DNA from: Gillisella terrae
GTDB taxonomy: Bacteria; Pseudomonadota; Alphaproteobacteria; Rhizobiales; Rhizobiaceae
Length of the DNA stretch: 64,000 nucleotides
Direction: 5' to 3'
NCBI RefSeq assembly: GCF_004801395.1
Contig: NZ_SSOA01000007.1
Coordinates: 124,001-188,000 of the forward strand
Part shown: positions 25,282-33,571 of the stretch, piece by piece
Position numbering within the stretch: position 1 is the stretch's first letter
How the letters are laid out: the number at the start of each line of letters is the position of its first letter
Position numbers and translations under genes: made by a program
The notes under the pieces: generated by a model
What the model was told of the DNA's origin: nothing
Databases searched by the model: none
Seen by the model: the letters and a program-made list of their open reading frames with translations, nothing else

Positions 25282-25312
25282 GCCGGGCCTGCTTGCAGCG
25301 CCCGGCTTTTTT
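25282..25312 (+). terminator. Rho-independent terminator after the M17 aminopeptidase gene
   Basis: GCCGGGC (25282-25288) and GCCCGGC (25300-25306) form a 7-bp stem with an 11-base loop, directly followed by TTTTTT. Confidence 0.9.
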
Positions 25313-25354
25313 GTGGAATATGAAACGGCAGCGAAACGAAACTGGAGCGGATCG

Positions 25355-25705
25355 ATGAGTATTGAACTGACCGCGACAGCTGCTCTGGGGCTTTGGCATC
25401 ATGTGACATTGGCGCAGGTGCAAGACGACGGACCTGACCTGACCTTGCGCCAATTGACCATTCTCTTACATATCTATCTGGTGCCGCCGCCGCACACGGT
25501 GCGCGGGCTTGCGGCAACCTTGAATGTGACAAAGCCCGTGATTACCCGCGCGCTCGACACCATGGGCGACATGGGGTTGGTTGAGCGGATGCGTGATGAT
25601 CTGGATCGCCGCAATGTGATTATCAAACGCACGGTCGCGGGCGCTTTGTACCTGGAAAAACTCGGTGACCTGATTATGGATCGGGCGCGTATATTAAGGA
25701 CCTGA
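25355..25705 (+). CDS. Short MarR-type winged-helix regulator
   Basis: A 116-residue DNA-binding protein. The winged helix spans about 25-100, with LTLRQLTILLHIYL, the recognition helix region TKPVITRALDTMGDMGLV and the wing DDLDRRNVIIKRT. ATG 25355 has CTGGAG nearby; a start at 25313 would overlap the terminator tail. Its stop is 1 base before the NlpC/P60 gene, so the two form an operon. The effector is unknown; control of the neighbouring hydrolase is possible. Confidence 0.8.
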   Translation: MSIELTATAALGLWHHVTLAQVQDDGPDLTLRQLTILLHIYLVPPPHTVRGLAATLNVTKPVITRALDTMGDMGLVERMRDDLDRRNVIIKRTVAGALYLEKLGDLIMDRARILRT

Positions 25706-25706
25706 C

Positions 25707-26567
25707 ATGACCCTGGATCGTCGATTGCACGCCTATAGACCTGATCTGGCTGATGAAGCGCTGCGCGGACAGGTGGAAGCCGAGCGCTTTGTCAGCGGCA
25801 CTCCGGCCCGTATTGCTTTGGCTGTTGCCGATCTGCGGCCAAGCCCAAATCTGGCCTGCGGGCTGGATACGCAATTGCTATTGGGGGAGGATGTTCTGGT
25901 GTTTGAACGCGCCGACGGCTGGGCCTGGGTCAAGGCCGTGCGCGATGGCTATGTTGGTTACCTGCCGGAAACATCGCTCACCGTGATTGAGACGCCCGCG
26001 ACCCATTGGGTCACAGCACCCCGCAGCTTTTTGTATAATGGTCCCGATCTGCGCTTTCCCAATGCCCATGCCATTTCCATGGGCAGTCGGATGACTGTGA
26101 CGGGCGAGGCTGAAACCCGTGGCACGCGCTATTTTCTGCTGAATGACGGGCGCTCTGTGATTGCCAATCATTGCGCCTCGATTGGCACACCTGCTGGTGT
26201 CGATTATGTCGCGGTTGCGGCGCGCTTTCTGGAAACGCCCTATCTTTGGGCCGGGCGTTCCGGCATGGGCATTGATTGCTCAGGCCTTGTCCAGCTTGCC
26301 ATGCACATGATGGGGCTTGAAGCACCCCGCGATTCCGACATGCAGGCAAACGGCTTTGGCAGTCCAATCACCCGCGAAGAGTTGCGACGCGGTGATTTGG
26401 TGTTCTGGAAAGGCCATGTCGGCATCATGGAAGACGAAAAAACCCTTCTGCACGCCAATGGCCATACGATGAGCGTGGCGCGCGAAGATTTGAATGCCGC
26501 CATTGAGCGGATTGGCTGGCTCTATGAGCAGCCAACCGGCTATCGCCGTCCTGATCGCATTGCGTAA
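25707..26567 (+). CDS. NlpC/P60 family peptidoglycan hydrolase with SH3 domains
   Basis: A 286-residue protein with bacterial SH3 regions (about 45-150; VFERADGWAWVKAVRDGYVGYLPE) and a C-terminal NlpC/P60 cysteine peptidase (about 165-280). The catalytic Cys is in GIDCSGLVQLA, the His in GHVGI and the third polar residue in LLHANGH. Such enzymes cut gamma-D-glutamyl-diaminopimelate bonds in muropeptides. No signal peptide is visible, so it may act on imported cell-wall peptides, which fits its place next to an aminopeptidase gene. Confidence 0.85.
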   Translation: MTLDRRLHAYRPDLADEALRGQVEAERFVSGTPARIALAVADLRPSPNLACGLDTQLLLGEDVLVFERADGWAWVKAVRDGYVGYLPETSLTVIETPATHWVTAPRSFLYNGPDLRFPNAHAISMGSRMTVTGEAETRGTRYFLLNDGRSVIANHCASIGTPAGVDYVAVAARFLETPYLWAGRSGMGIDCSGLVQLAMHMMGLEAPRDSDMQANGFGSPITREELRRGDLVFWKGHVGIMEDEKTLLHANGHTMSVAREDLNAAIERIGWLYEQPTGYRRPDRIA

Positions 26568-26585
26568 GGCTGGCGGGGGAGGCGC

Positions 26586-29567
26586 TTAATGCGCCTCATC
26601 CCAATTGTGGGCGGCTCTTGCCTCGACTTTCAGCGGCACCCGCATGGACACCGCAGGCATGGCCGCATTTTCCATGGTCGAGATAATCACCGGCATGGCG
26701 GCATCAATCGCCTCATCTTCGACTTCGAAAATCAATTCGTCGTGCACCTGCAACAGCATGCGGGTCTTTTCGCCAAGGCCTGCTTTTGCCAAGGCGGGTT
26801 CAATTTGCACCATGGCGCGGCGGATAATGTCGGCGGCAGCGCCCTGGATAGGGGCGTTGATGGCGGCCCGCTCATTGAACGCCCGCATGGAGGCGTTGGA
26901 GGATTTGATCTCGGGATAATGGGCGCGCCTGCCAAAGATGGTTTCGACGTAGCCATGCTCGCGGGCAAATTCCTTGGTGCTTTCCATATAATCCTTGATG
27001 CCCGGAAAGCGCTCAAAGTATTTTTTGATGTAGTCGCTGGCTTCCGAGCGCTCAATGCTGAGCTGATTGGCCAGACCAAAGGCCGAAATGCCGTAGATAA
27101 TACCGAAATTGATCGCCTTGGCGCGACGACGCACCTCGGAAGGCATGCCCTCAATCGGCACACCAAACATCTCAGATGCCGTCATGGCGTGAATATCCAC
27201 CCCATCGGCAAAGGCTTGGCGCAGTTGCGGAATCTCGGCCACATGGGCCAAAACCCGCAGCTCAATCTGGCTATAGTCTGCCGACAGCAGCTTATGGCCG
27301 GGCGTGGAAATAAACGCGGTGCGGATCTTGCGGCCTTCGGCATTGCGCACCGGAATATTTTGCAGGTTCGGCTCTGACGATGAAAGACGACCTGTGGTGG
27401 TGGCTGCCATGGAATAGCTGGTGTGCACCCGCTTGGTTTCAGGGTGCACATAGCCGGGCAGGGCGTCGGTATAGGTGGATTTCAGCTTGGTCAGCTGACG
27501 CCAATCAACAATCTTGCGTGGCAGCGGTTCGCCTTGGGCGGCCAGATCTTCCAGCACCTGCGCGGACGTTGACCATTGCCCCGTCTTGGTTTTGGAACCA
27601 CCGGGCAGGCCCATTTTACCAAACAGAATATCGCCAAGCTGTTTGGGCGAACCAATATTAAAGCGCTCACCGGCCAGCTCATAAATCTCATCTTCGAAGG
27701 CTGCGGCCTTTTGCGCCAGCTCGCCAGAAAGGCGCGACAGAATTTGCTTATCAATGGTAATGCCGCGCTCTTCCATCATCGCCAGCACCGGAACGAGAGG
27801 CCGCTCCAGCCGCTCATAAACGCGGGTGAGGCCTGCTGCCACCAGACGGGGTTTCAGCACCAGCCATAGGCGCAATGTCACATCGGCATCTTCGGCGGCA
27901 TAGGCGGTGGCTTTTTCAATGTCGACGCGATCAAAGGTGACCAGTGATTTGCCGCTGCCCGCCACATCCTTATAGGGAATCGGTGTGTGCCCCAGCCAGC
28001 GCTCCGACAGGCTGTCCATGCCGTGATTGCCATTGCCAGCCTCCAGCACATAGGAGATCAGCATGGTGTCATCAAAACCGGCAATGGTAATGCCGTGGCG
28101 TTTCATCACCAGATAATCATATTTCAGGTTCTGCGCGATTTTGAGGACGGACGTGTCTTCCAGAAGGTCTTTCAGCGCCTCCAGCGCCGCACCCATGGGA
28201 ATTTGTCCATCAACCAGCTTCAACCCATCACTGAACAGGTCATCAGCCCCCGCCTTATGGCCGAGCGGCACATAGGCGGCGCGGATGGCGGTGGAATCCG
28301 GCGAGGCGCTATTGTCCTGCAGGGCCAGTGAAACCCCCACCAGCTCGGCCTGCATGGGGTCCAGTGACGTGGTTTCTGTATCAAACGCCACAAGCCCGCA
28401 GTCTTTGGCCGCCGCAATCCACTGTTTCAATGTGTCGAGATCGCGGATGGTAACATATCTGCTGCGATCAATCTCTTGGCCCTTGAAGACGGCTTCGCGG
28501 CTGGTGACGAGATCGGCAGGTGTGGCACCTTGACCTGTCTCGGCACTTTTTTGCGTTTTTTCGGTCTTTTCTGCGGGCTTGTCGTCAGCTGTTTCGGCCT
28601 TTTGATCAAGATCGGGGCCGCGGGCCGTATCGCCCCACTCGACCGTAATCGATGAAGGCTCAATGGCGCTGGCATCGCAATCACAGGCGTCGGCTACCCG
28701 CTTGGTCAGGGAGGTAAATTGCATGGCCTTGAGGAAGGAGATCAGCTTTGGCCCATTTTGCTGTTCCAAAACCAGCGCATCCAGCTCCAGCTCCAGCGGC
28801 ACATCGGTGCGCAATGTCACCAATTGGCGCGACAGCTTGACGGCTTCAACACCGGCCAGAATATTTTCACGGCGCTTGTTTTGTTTGATCTCGCCTGCGC
28901 GGGCCATCAGCGTATCGAGGTCGCCATATTCTTCCAGCAATTGCGCCGCTGTTTTGGGGCCAATGCCGGGAATGCCGGGAATGTTATCGGTGCTATCGCC
29001 GGTCAGTGATTGCAGATCAATCATCTTTTCTGGCGGCACACCCCATTTCTCAATCACATCGGGAATGCCGATCTGCTTGTCCTTCATGGCATCATACATA
29101 TGCACATTGGGGGTTACCAACTGCATCAAATCCTTGTCGGAGGAGACAATGGTGACATCAGCGCCCAAGGCTTCTGCCTTGCGGGCATAGGTGGCAATAA
29201 TGTCGTCGGCCTCAAAGCCCTCGGTTTCAATACAGGGCAGATTGAAGGCGCGGGTGGCCTGACGGATCAGGCCAAATTGCGGTATCAACTCTTCCGGCGG
29301 GGCCGAGCGGTTGGCCTTATAGTCGGGATAAATATCTTTTCGGAAGGTTTTCGACGAATAGTCGAAAATCACCGCCAGATGGGTGGGCGTTACGCCCACC
29401 GATGTGTCGCGCGCTTCGGTCAGAAGCTTCCACATCATGTTGCAAAAGCCCGAGACGGCACCAACCGGCAGGCCGTCGGATTTGCGGGTGAGCGCTGGAA
29501 GCGCATGGAAGGCCCGGAAGATAAAACCAGAGCCGTCGACTAGGAAAAGATGATCGCCGTTTTTCAT
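26586..29567 (-). CDS. polA: DNA polymerase I
   Basis: A 993-residue repair and Okazaki-fragment polymerase with three domains: 5' nuclease (about 1-300; HLFLVDGSGFIFRAFHAL at the start), 3'-5' exonuclease (about 375-570; VAFDTETTSLDPM keeps the metal acids) and polymerase (about 600-993). Motif A is SADYSQIELRVLAHV, motif B RRAKAINFGIIYGIS and motif C LQVHDELIFEV. I chose ATG 29567 because family members begin MKxGDHLFLVDGSG; a start 12 codons earlier is possible. About 65 extra charged residues (EKTEKTQKS region, about 320-360) link the first two domains. Confidence 0.97.
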   Translation of the reverse strand: MKNGDHLFLVDGSGFIFRAFHALPALTRKSDGLPVGAVSGFCNMMWKLLTEARDTSVGVTPTHLAVIFDYSSKTFRKDIYPDYKANRSAPPEELIPQFGLIRQATRAFNLPCIETEGFEADDIIATYARKAEALGADVTIVSSDKDLMQLVTPNVHMYDAMKDKQIGIPDVIEKWGVPPEKMIDLQSLTGDSTDNIPGIPGIGPKTAAQLLEEYGDLDTLMARAGEIKQNKRRENILAGVEAVKLSRQLVTLRTDVPLELELDALVLEQQNGPKLISFLKAMQFTSLTKRVADACDCDASAIEPSSITVEWGDTARGPDLDQKAETADDKPAEKTEKTQKSAETGQGATPADLVTSREAVFKGQEIDRSRYVTIRDLDTLKQWIAAAKDCGLVAFDTETTSLDPMQAELVGVSLALQDNSASPDSTAIRAAYVPLGHKAGADDLFSDGLKLVDGQIPMGAALEALKDLLEDTSVLKIAQNLKYDYLVMKRHGITIAGFDDTMLISYVLEAGNGNHGMDSLSERWLGHTPIPYKDVAGSGKSLVTFDRVDIEKATAYAAEDADVTLRLWLVLKPRLVAAGLTRVYERLERPLVPVLAMMEERGITIDKQILSRLSGELAQKAAAFEDEIYELAGERFNIGSPKQLGDILFGKMGLPGGSKTKTGQWSTSAQVLEDLAAQGEPLPRKIVDWRQLTKLKSTYTDALPGYVHPETKRVHTSYSMAATTTGRLSSSEPNLQNIPVRNAEGRKIRTAFISTPGHKLLSADYSQIELRVLAHVAEIPQLRQAFADGVDIHAMTASEMFGVPIEGMPSEVRRRAKAINFGIIYGISAFGLANQLSIERSEASDYIKKYFERFPGIKDYMESTKEFAREHGYVETIFGRRAHYPEIKSSNASMRAFNERAAINAPIQGAAADIIRRAMVQIEPALAKAGLGEKTRMLLQVHDELIFEVEDEAIDAAMPVIISTMENAAMPAVSMRVPLKVEARAAHNWDEAH

Positions 29568-29745
29568 GGCAAATGGATAGCGCGCCGCGCACAAAAGGTC
29601 CATGCCATTGCATCATTGTTTAAACCGGAATCGGCGGGATGCCTTTAAGCACACCGCGCCTGAGACCACGTGGAAGGCAGTGCGGGCAAGAAATGCCGGA
29701 AAACCGATCATCACGAAAAGCTTACCGCATTGTAATCTTGTTACC

Positions 29746-29775
29746 CTTGAAATGACACAATTGGCGGCGCATTTA
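29746..29775 (+). promoter_or_regulatory. Possible promoter of the sRNA candidate
   Basis: CTTGAA (29746-29751) and CATTTA (29770-29775) are 18 bases apart, near the alphaproteobacterial housekeeping pattern CTTGAC-N17-CTATAT. Transcription would start near 29783, just before the first hairpin. The -10 match is modest. Confidence 0.4.
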
Positions 29776-29782
29776 GTCTTCA

Positions 29783-29936
29783 CCGACGCACGATAAAAAG
29801 CGTCGCGGTCTGAAAGCCGGCTCGTCCCCCGCCGCTTCAGGCTTCCAGAACAAAGGCCTTATCCCCCCTCTCCGGGCCTTTGTTCTAAATTTTGAAAGAG
29901 TCGTTACAGTATCCCCCCATGCTGTGGCGACTTTTT
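29783..29936 (+). ncRNA. Candidate trans-acting small RNA (possible alpha-r7 / Smr7C type)
   Basis: Three stem-loops follow one another. The first is CGACGC/GCGTCG (29784-29805). The second is a perfect 12-bp stem AGAACAAAGGCC/GGCCTTTGTTCT (29847-29858, 29875-29886). The third is AGTCGTTACAG/CTGTGGCGACT with TTTTT after it, a Rho-independent terminator. The second and third loops both expose ATCCCCCC, which could pair with purine-rich ribosome sites. The expected length of about 150 bases and the position beside polA recall the rhizobial alpha-r7 RNA; that link is from memory and unverified. Confidence 0.65.
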
Positions 29937-29997
29937 CATTTATAGCCTGGTCGAAAGCCAAGTTGCTTCCCTTTCAAATCCAGCTTATCATTTGATT

Positions 29998-30450
29998 ATG
30001 GGGTTTCATCGTGAGCAGTCACCAAGCTATCTTGTGAGCCAACTCGCCAAAGAATTTGCCAGGGCTTTGCAAAGTCAGGCATTGCAGCTGGGTTTTTCCG
30101 CAGGTCAATTTCCCATTCTTGTCGAGCTGTGGGAAGGTGATGGCCTCACCCAGAAACAATTGCTGGAGCGGGTGGATATTGAGCAGGCCACCATGGCCAA
30201 TACGCTGTCGCGCATGGAGCGTGATGGTTTGATTGAGCGCAAACCGCACCCCACAGATCGACGCGCCCAATTGATTTATCTGACCGATAAGGCGCGCGAG
30301 ATCAAAGACGGGGCCATTTCTGCCGTTTGTGCGGCTGATAACGTTCTTTTGAACGGCCTCAAACGGTTTGAAAAAGAGCTGTTGCTGGAATTCATGCGCC
30401 ATGCGCTGGACAATGCCCGGGACGCCAACAAATCTGACCCTGATCACTGA
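29998..30450 (+). CDS. MarR family transcriptional regulator
   Basis: A 150-residue dimeric winged-helix regulator. The N-terminal helix is followed by LTQKQLLERVDIEQATMANTLSRMERDGLI (helix-turn-helix, about 55-84; quoted here only as position, key residues Q and T in EQATMANT) and the wing DRRAQLIYLTDKA. Start ATG 29998; a TTG two codons earlier is less likely. It lies between an sRNA candidate and a peptidase gene and could regulate either. The inducer is unknown. Confidence 0.85.
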   Translation: MGFHREQSPSYLVSQLAKEFARALQSQALQLGFSAGQFPILVELWEGDGLTQKQLLERVDIEQATMANTLSRMERDGLIERKPHPTDRRAQLIYLTDKAREIKDGAISAVCAADNVLLNGLKRFEKELLLEFMRHALDNARDANKSDPDH

Positions 30451-30527
30451 TTTTTTGATCTCCTCCCTCGAAACAGCGGGCGGGGTGGTCTATCAATGCA
30501 CTAACTTGAACAGTGCAGGATAGTTCC

Positions 30528-31916
30528 ATGACCGATATCGCCCCCGTTTTGGCAAATGCCGATGAGGCTTTGCCGCAAAGCCTTGAGCGGCTTTTTGATC
30601 TTGTGCGCATTCCTTCGATCTCAACCGACCCGGCTTACAAAGCCGATTGCCGTAAAGCGGCTGAGTGGTTGACCAAGGAGTTGAACGCGCTTGGCTTCAA
30701 CGCCTCAGTGCGTGATACCGCCGGTCATCCCATGGTGGTTGGTCATCATGATGGTGCAGCCGAAAATGCGCCGCATGTGCTGTTCTATGGTCATTATGAT
30801 GTGCAGCCGGTGGACCCTCTCAACCTTTGGGAAAATGATCCGTTTGAACCGGCCATCAAGGAAATCGCACCGGGTCGTAAGGTGATCACCGGTCGTGGCA
30901 CGGCTGATGACAAAGGCCAATTGATGACCTTTGTGGAAGCCTGCCGCGCCTATAAGGCTGTGCATGGCGGTCTGCCGATCAAGGTCACCATTTTGTTCGA
31001 GGGTGAAGAAGAATCCGGCTCGCCATCGCTGAAGCCATTTCTGGAAGCCAACGCAGCTGAATTGAAATGCGATTTCGCTTTGGTCTGCGATACCGGCATG
31101 TGGGATAAGGACACACCCGCCATTGCCGCCGCACTGCGCGGTCTGGTGGGTGAAGAAATTGTCGTGACAGCCGCTGACCGCGATCTGCACTCCGGCCTGT
31201 TTGGTGGCGCTGCTGCCAACCCGATCCATGTCCTCACCAAAGTGCTGGCCGATCTGCATGACGAAACCGGCCGCATCACCATTGATGATTTTTATGAGGG
31301 CGTGGAAGAAACGCCAGCCAATATCAAGGCGTCCTGGGACAAGCTGGGCCGCACGGCGGACACGTTCCTGAAAGATGTTGGCCTTTCCATTCCATCGGGT
31401 GAGCAGGGCCGCAGCGTGCTGGAGCTGACCTGGGCGCGGCCCACGGCGGAAGTCAACGGTATTATCGGCGGCTACACCGGCGAAGGCTTCAAGACCGTGA
31501 TTGCCTCCAAGGCCTCGGCCAAAGTGTCGTTCCGTCTGGTCGGCGATCAGAACCCGGATAAAATCCGCGAAAACTTCCGCGCCTTTGTCCGTGCCCGCAT
31601 TCCGGCTGATTGCTCGGTGGAGTTCCATGAGCATGGTGCATCGCCTGCTATTCAACTGCCTTATGATTCGGCCTTTCTGACCAAGGCCAAGACGGCCCTG
31701 TCGGATGAATGGCCAAAGCCTGCCGAAGTGATTGGCATGGGCGGCTCTATTCCGATTGTCGGTGATTTCCAGACGTTTTTGGGCATGGATTCGCTGCTGG
31801 TCGGCTTTGGTCTGGTCGATGACCGCATTCACTCGCCCAATGAAAAATATGAGCTGACCTCTTTCCACAAGGGCATCCGCTCGTGGATCAGGATTATCGA
31901 CGCTTTGGCGAAGTGA
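30528..31916 (+). CDS. M20 family dipeptidase/metallopeptidase
   Basis: A 462-residue di-zinc peptidase of the M20 family (carnosinase / succinyl-diaminopimelate desuccinylase fold). Metal ligands lie in YGHYDVQPVDP (His, Asp), GRGTADDKG (bridging Asp), EGEEESGSP (catalytic and metal Glu) and LVCDTGMWD; HSGLFGGAAANP starts the dimerisation domain. It probably hydrolyses dipeptides or N-acyl amino acids in the cytosol. ATG 30528 follows GCAGGA. Confidence 0.88.
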   Translation: MTDIAPVLANADEALPQSLERLFDLVRIPSISTDPAYKADCRKAAEWLTKELNALGFNASVRDTAGHPMVVGHHDGAAENAPHVLFYGHYDVQPVDPLNLWENDPFEPAIKEIAPGRKVITGRGTADDKGQLMTFVEACRAYKAVHGGLPIKVTILFEGEEESGSPSLKPFLEANAAELKCDFALVCDTGMWDKDTPAIAAALRGLVGEEIVVTAADRDLHSGLFGGAAANPIHVLTKVLADLHDETGRITIDDFYEGVEETPANIKASWDKLGRTADTFLKDVGLSIPSGEQGRSVLELTWARPTAEVNGIIGGYTGEGFKTVIASKASAKVSFRLVGDQNPDKIRENFRAFVRARIPADCSVEFHEHGASPAIQLPYDSAFLTKAKTALSDEWPKPAEVIGMGGSIPIVGDFQTFLGMDSLLVGFGLVDDRIHSPNEKYELTSFHKGIRSWIRIIDALAK

Positions 31917-32516
31917 TTTGAAAGCGGCCCCGCGCTGTGATGGTGCAGAATGTACGACGCAAAAAGAAGGGCCCCTCCCCACAAGGGGGAGGGAGCACCT
32001 CGAGTGCATCGTTCAGCTTGTGCTTTTGAATGATTTTTGGTGAGAACTCTTGCGCTGGCACGGGATGCAACAGACTCCCTTCCCCTTGTGGGGAGGGTTG
32101 GGGAGGGGTTCTTAAAGCTCAGGACTCTTGGCGTCCTGTCCTGTGATAATGGAGCCGGGCATTTTTGCACCATGGCCCCAAAAAGCAAAAAGGCCGGGGA
32201 TTTAACCCGACCTTTCCCACTCGCTCATCTCGTTGCCAGTACATCCGTGGTCAACGAAGCGCGAGGCTTCAGCTAGTGACGGTTAAAGGCCTTAGCCTTA
32301 TCTTCCGTATGTCTAAACTATCGCGCCAAATGCTTAATTCTTGGTTAATCCAAAATAAACATCGTCGACGACACAAACATTTTGGAAAGTCCGCGTCAGT
32401 AACTGCACTGTAAATGGTGTCTCTCGTTTCCGTTTCAAGGGCGGGACGAAAATTTCTGACGGATTGGCGTCAATCTGGCCTTGCGCAGACGCGTAAAGCG
32501 ATTCCATACTTCTCGT
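31917..32516. other. 600-base spacer with a MITE-like repeat pair
   Basis: Contains the two inverted copies of CCCCACAAGGGG (31965-32113, separate entry) and a hairpin AAAGG-CGGG/CCCG-CCTTT near 32190-32215. The remaining 300 bases before the YbaK gene show no gene or clear promoter. An AT-rich stretch around 32325-32365 may hold the promoter. Confidence 0.5.
31965..32113. repeat. MITE-like element with CCCTCCCCACAAGGGG ends
   Basis: CCCTCCCCACAAGGGGGAGGG (31973-31993, given here by its two halves CCCTCCCC and GGGGGAGGG around ACAA) recurs on the other strand at 32076-32097. The outer bases GGGCCCCTCC / GGGGAGGGGTTC extend the inverted symmetry. Such palindromes are frequent between rhizobial genes. 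Two copies facing each other about 100 bases apart suggest a small non-autonomous element. Confidence 0.5.
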
Positions 32517-32975
32517 ATGAGCCTTATATCCGTCAAAGATTTCTTCGCGGCCCATGCGCCGGATATTCATGTGATCGAAACCGAGCAAAGCTCGGCAACC
32601 GTGCCCTTGGCCGCCGAGGCCCATGGGGTGGAACCAGATCAGATTGCCAAAACCCTATGTTTGCGGGCCGGGGATCTGACCATGCTGGTGGTGGCCGCCG
32701 GAATGCGGCGGTTGGACAATAAAAAGTTTAAAGAGCGTTTTGGCAACAAGCCCCGCATGTTGGGTGCCGAAGAGGTCGAGGCGCTGACCAGCCATCCGGT
32801 GGGTGGGGTTTGCCCGTTTGGCGTGGCAACGCCGCTACCGATCTTTTGCGATGTGTCTTTGAAAGATTATGATGTTGTGGTGCCTGCCGCAGGGGCCACC
32901 AATTCAGCGGTGCGCATCGCGCCTCAGCGCATGGTCGAGTTGACCGAGGCGCAATGGATTGATGTTTTTCAATAA
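32517..32975 (+). CDS. YbaK/EbsC-type aminoacyl-tRNA deacylase
   Basis: A 152-residue single-domain protein of the YbaK/ProX group, which removes wrong amino acids from tRNA (for example Cys- or Ala-tRNA-Pro). Family marks are IAKTLCLRAGD (conserved lysine), LDNKKFKERFG, and HPVGGVCPFG near residue 105. ATG 32517 gives the normal length. A terminator that serves both strands follows at once. Exact tRNA target unknown. Confidence 0.88.
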   Translation: MSLISVKDFFAAHAPDIHVIETEQSSATVPLAAEAHGVEPDQIAKTLCLRAGDLTMLVVAAGMRRLDNKKFKERFGNKPRMLGAEEVEALTSHPVGGVCPFGVATPLPIFCDVSLKDYDVVVPAAGATNSAVRIAPQRMVELTEAQWIDVFQ

Positions 32976-32976
32976 A

Positions 32977-33007
32977 AAAAGGGCAGCGCTTCATGCGCCA
33001 CCCTTTT
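32977..33007. terminator. Bidirectional terminator between the YbaK gene and the YqjD-like gene
   Basis: AAAAGGG (32977-32983) pairs with CCCTTTT (33001-33007), and GCGC pairs with GCGC inside. The A-run upstream gives a T-run on the minus strand, so the element can end both converging transcripts. Confidence 0.85.
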
Positions 33008-33030
33008 GTCTTGCTTAAAATTTCGCCCTA

Positions 33031-33354
33031 TCAATACCAGCGGCGACGGGGTTCCTCAGCGGTCTGGCTGCCCAGCAGATAGCCCAGCACGCCGCCAACC
33101 AGGGCCATGCCCAGAAGGGCGGTTGATGTCGCTGTTGGGTGCTCACGCACAATCCCCGCAACAGATGCCGCTTCATTGCGGGCGTAGCGAGTAGCACCAT
33201 CAACCTTGCGGGCGGCACCATTGAAGGCAGAGGAGGCAGTGTCGCGGACCTGATCTGCAACAGAATAACCTTGCGATGTCAAACTGTCCTTCAGATTGGC
33301 AATTTGATCTTGCAATGCGCGCATTTCTTCTTGCATACGTGTATTATCAGCCAT
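33031..33354 (-). CDS. YqjD/ElaB-like small membrane-anchored protein (DUF883-like)
   Basis: A 107-residue protein. An amphipathic, charged N-terminal half (about 1-75, coiled-coil-like, MQEEMRALQDQIANLKDSL) is followed by HPTATSTALLGMALVGGVLG, one membrane helix near the C-terminus, and a basic tail EEPRRRWY. This is the design of ElaB/YqjD proteins, which anchor to the inner membrane and bind ribosomes in stationary phase in E. coli. ATG 33354 has GGGAG 7 bases upstream. Role here inferred from architecture only. Confidence 0.75.
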   Translation of the reverse strand: MADNTRMQEEMRALQDQIANLKDSLTSQGYSVADQVRDTASSAFNGAARKVDGATRYARNEAASVAGIVREHPTATSTALLGMALVGGVLGYLLGSQTAEEPRRRWY

Positions 33355-33571
33355 CGGGTAACTCCCTGTTTGTTTCGCATCAATAACGCTGATGCAGGGG
33401 TTTTGTTCCGCTTTTATGAGGAAATGAACATTTACAGGGCTTTCCTTCTTACAGTTGCCGCAATGGGTGTGCAGCAGGAGCATGGTCTTCCATCGCGGAC
33501 CAAGACATTATAAGTAGATTTTTCCGGCAAAGGTTCTCACCGCCCGTTTTCAGGAAAACGGCCAGCGCGTA

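Larger units (their letters stand above)
29568..29997. other. 430-base divergent spacer polA / MarR gene, holding an sRNA candidate
   Basis: The polA side (29568-29740) shows no clear structure. From about 29746 there is a promoter-like CTTGAA, then three hairpins ending in a T-run (see the ncRNA entry). The last 60 bases before 29998 hold the presumed MarR gene promoter. No ORF is convincing. Confidence 0.6.

Noticed and set aside
29602..29796. 64-codon frame in the polA upstream spacer
   Set aside because: Non-conserved-looking composition, no ribosome site, and it overlaps the promoter of the sRNA candidate.
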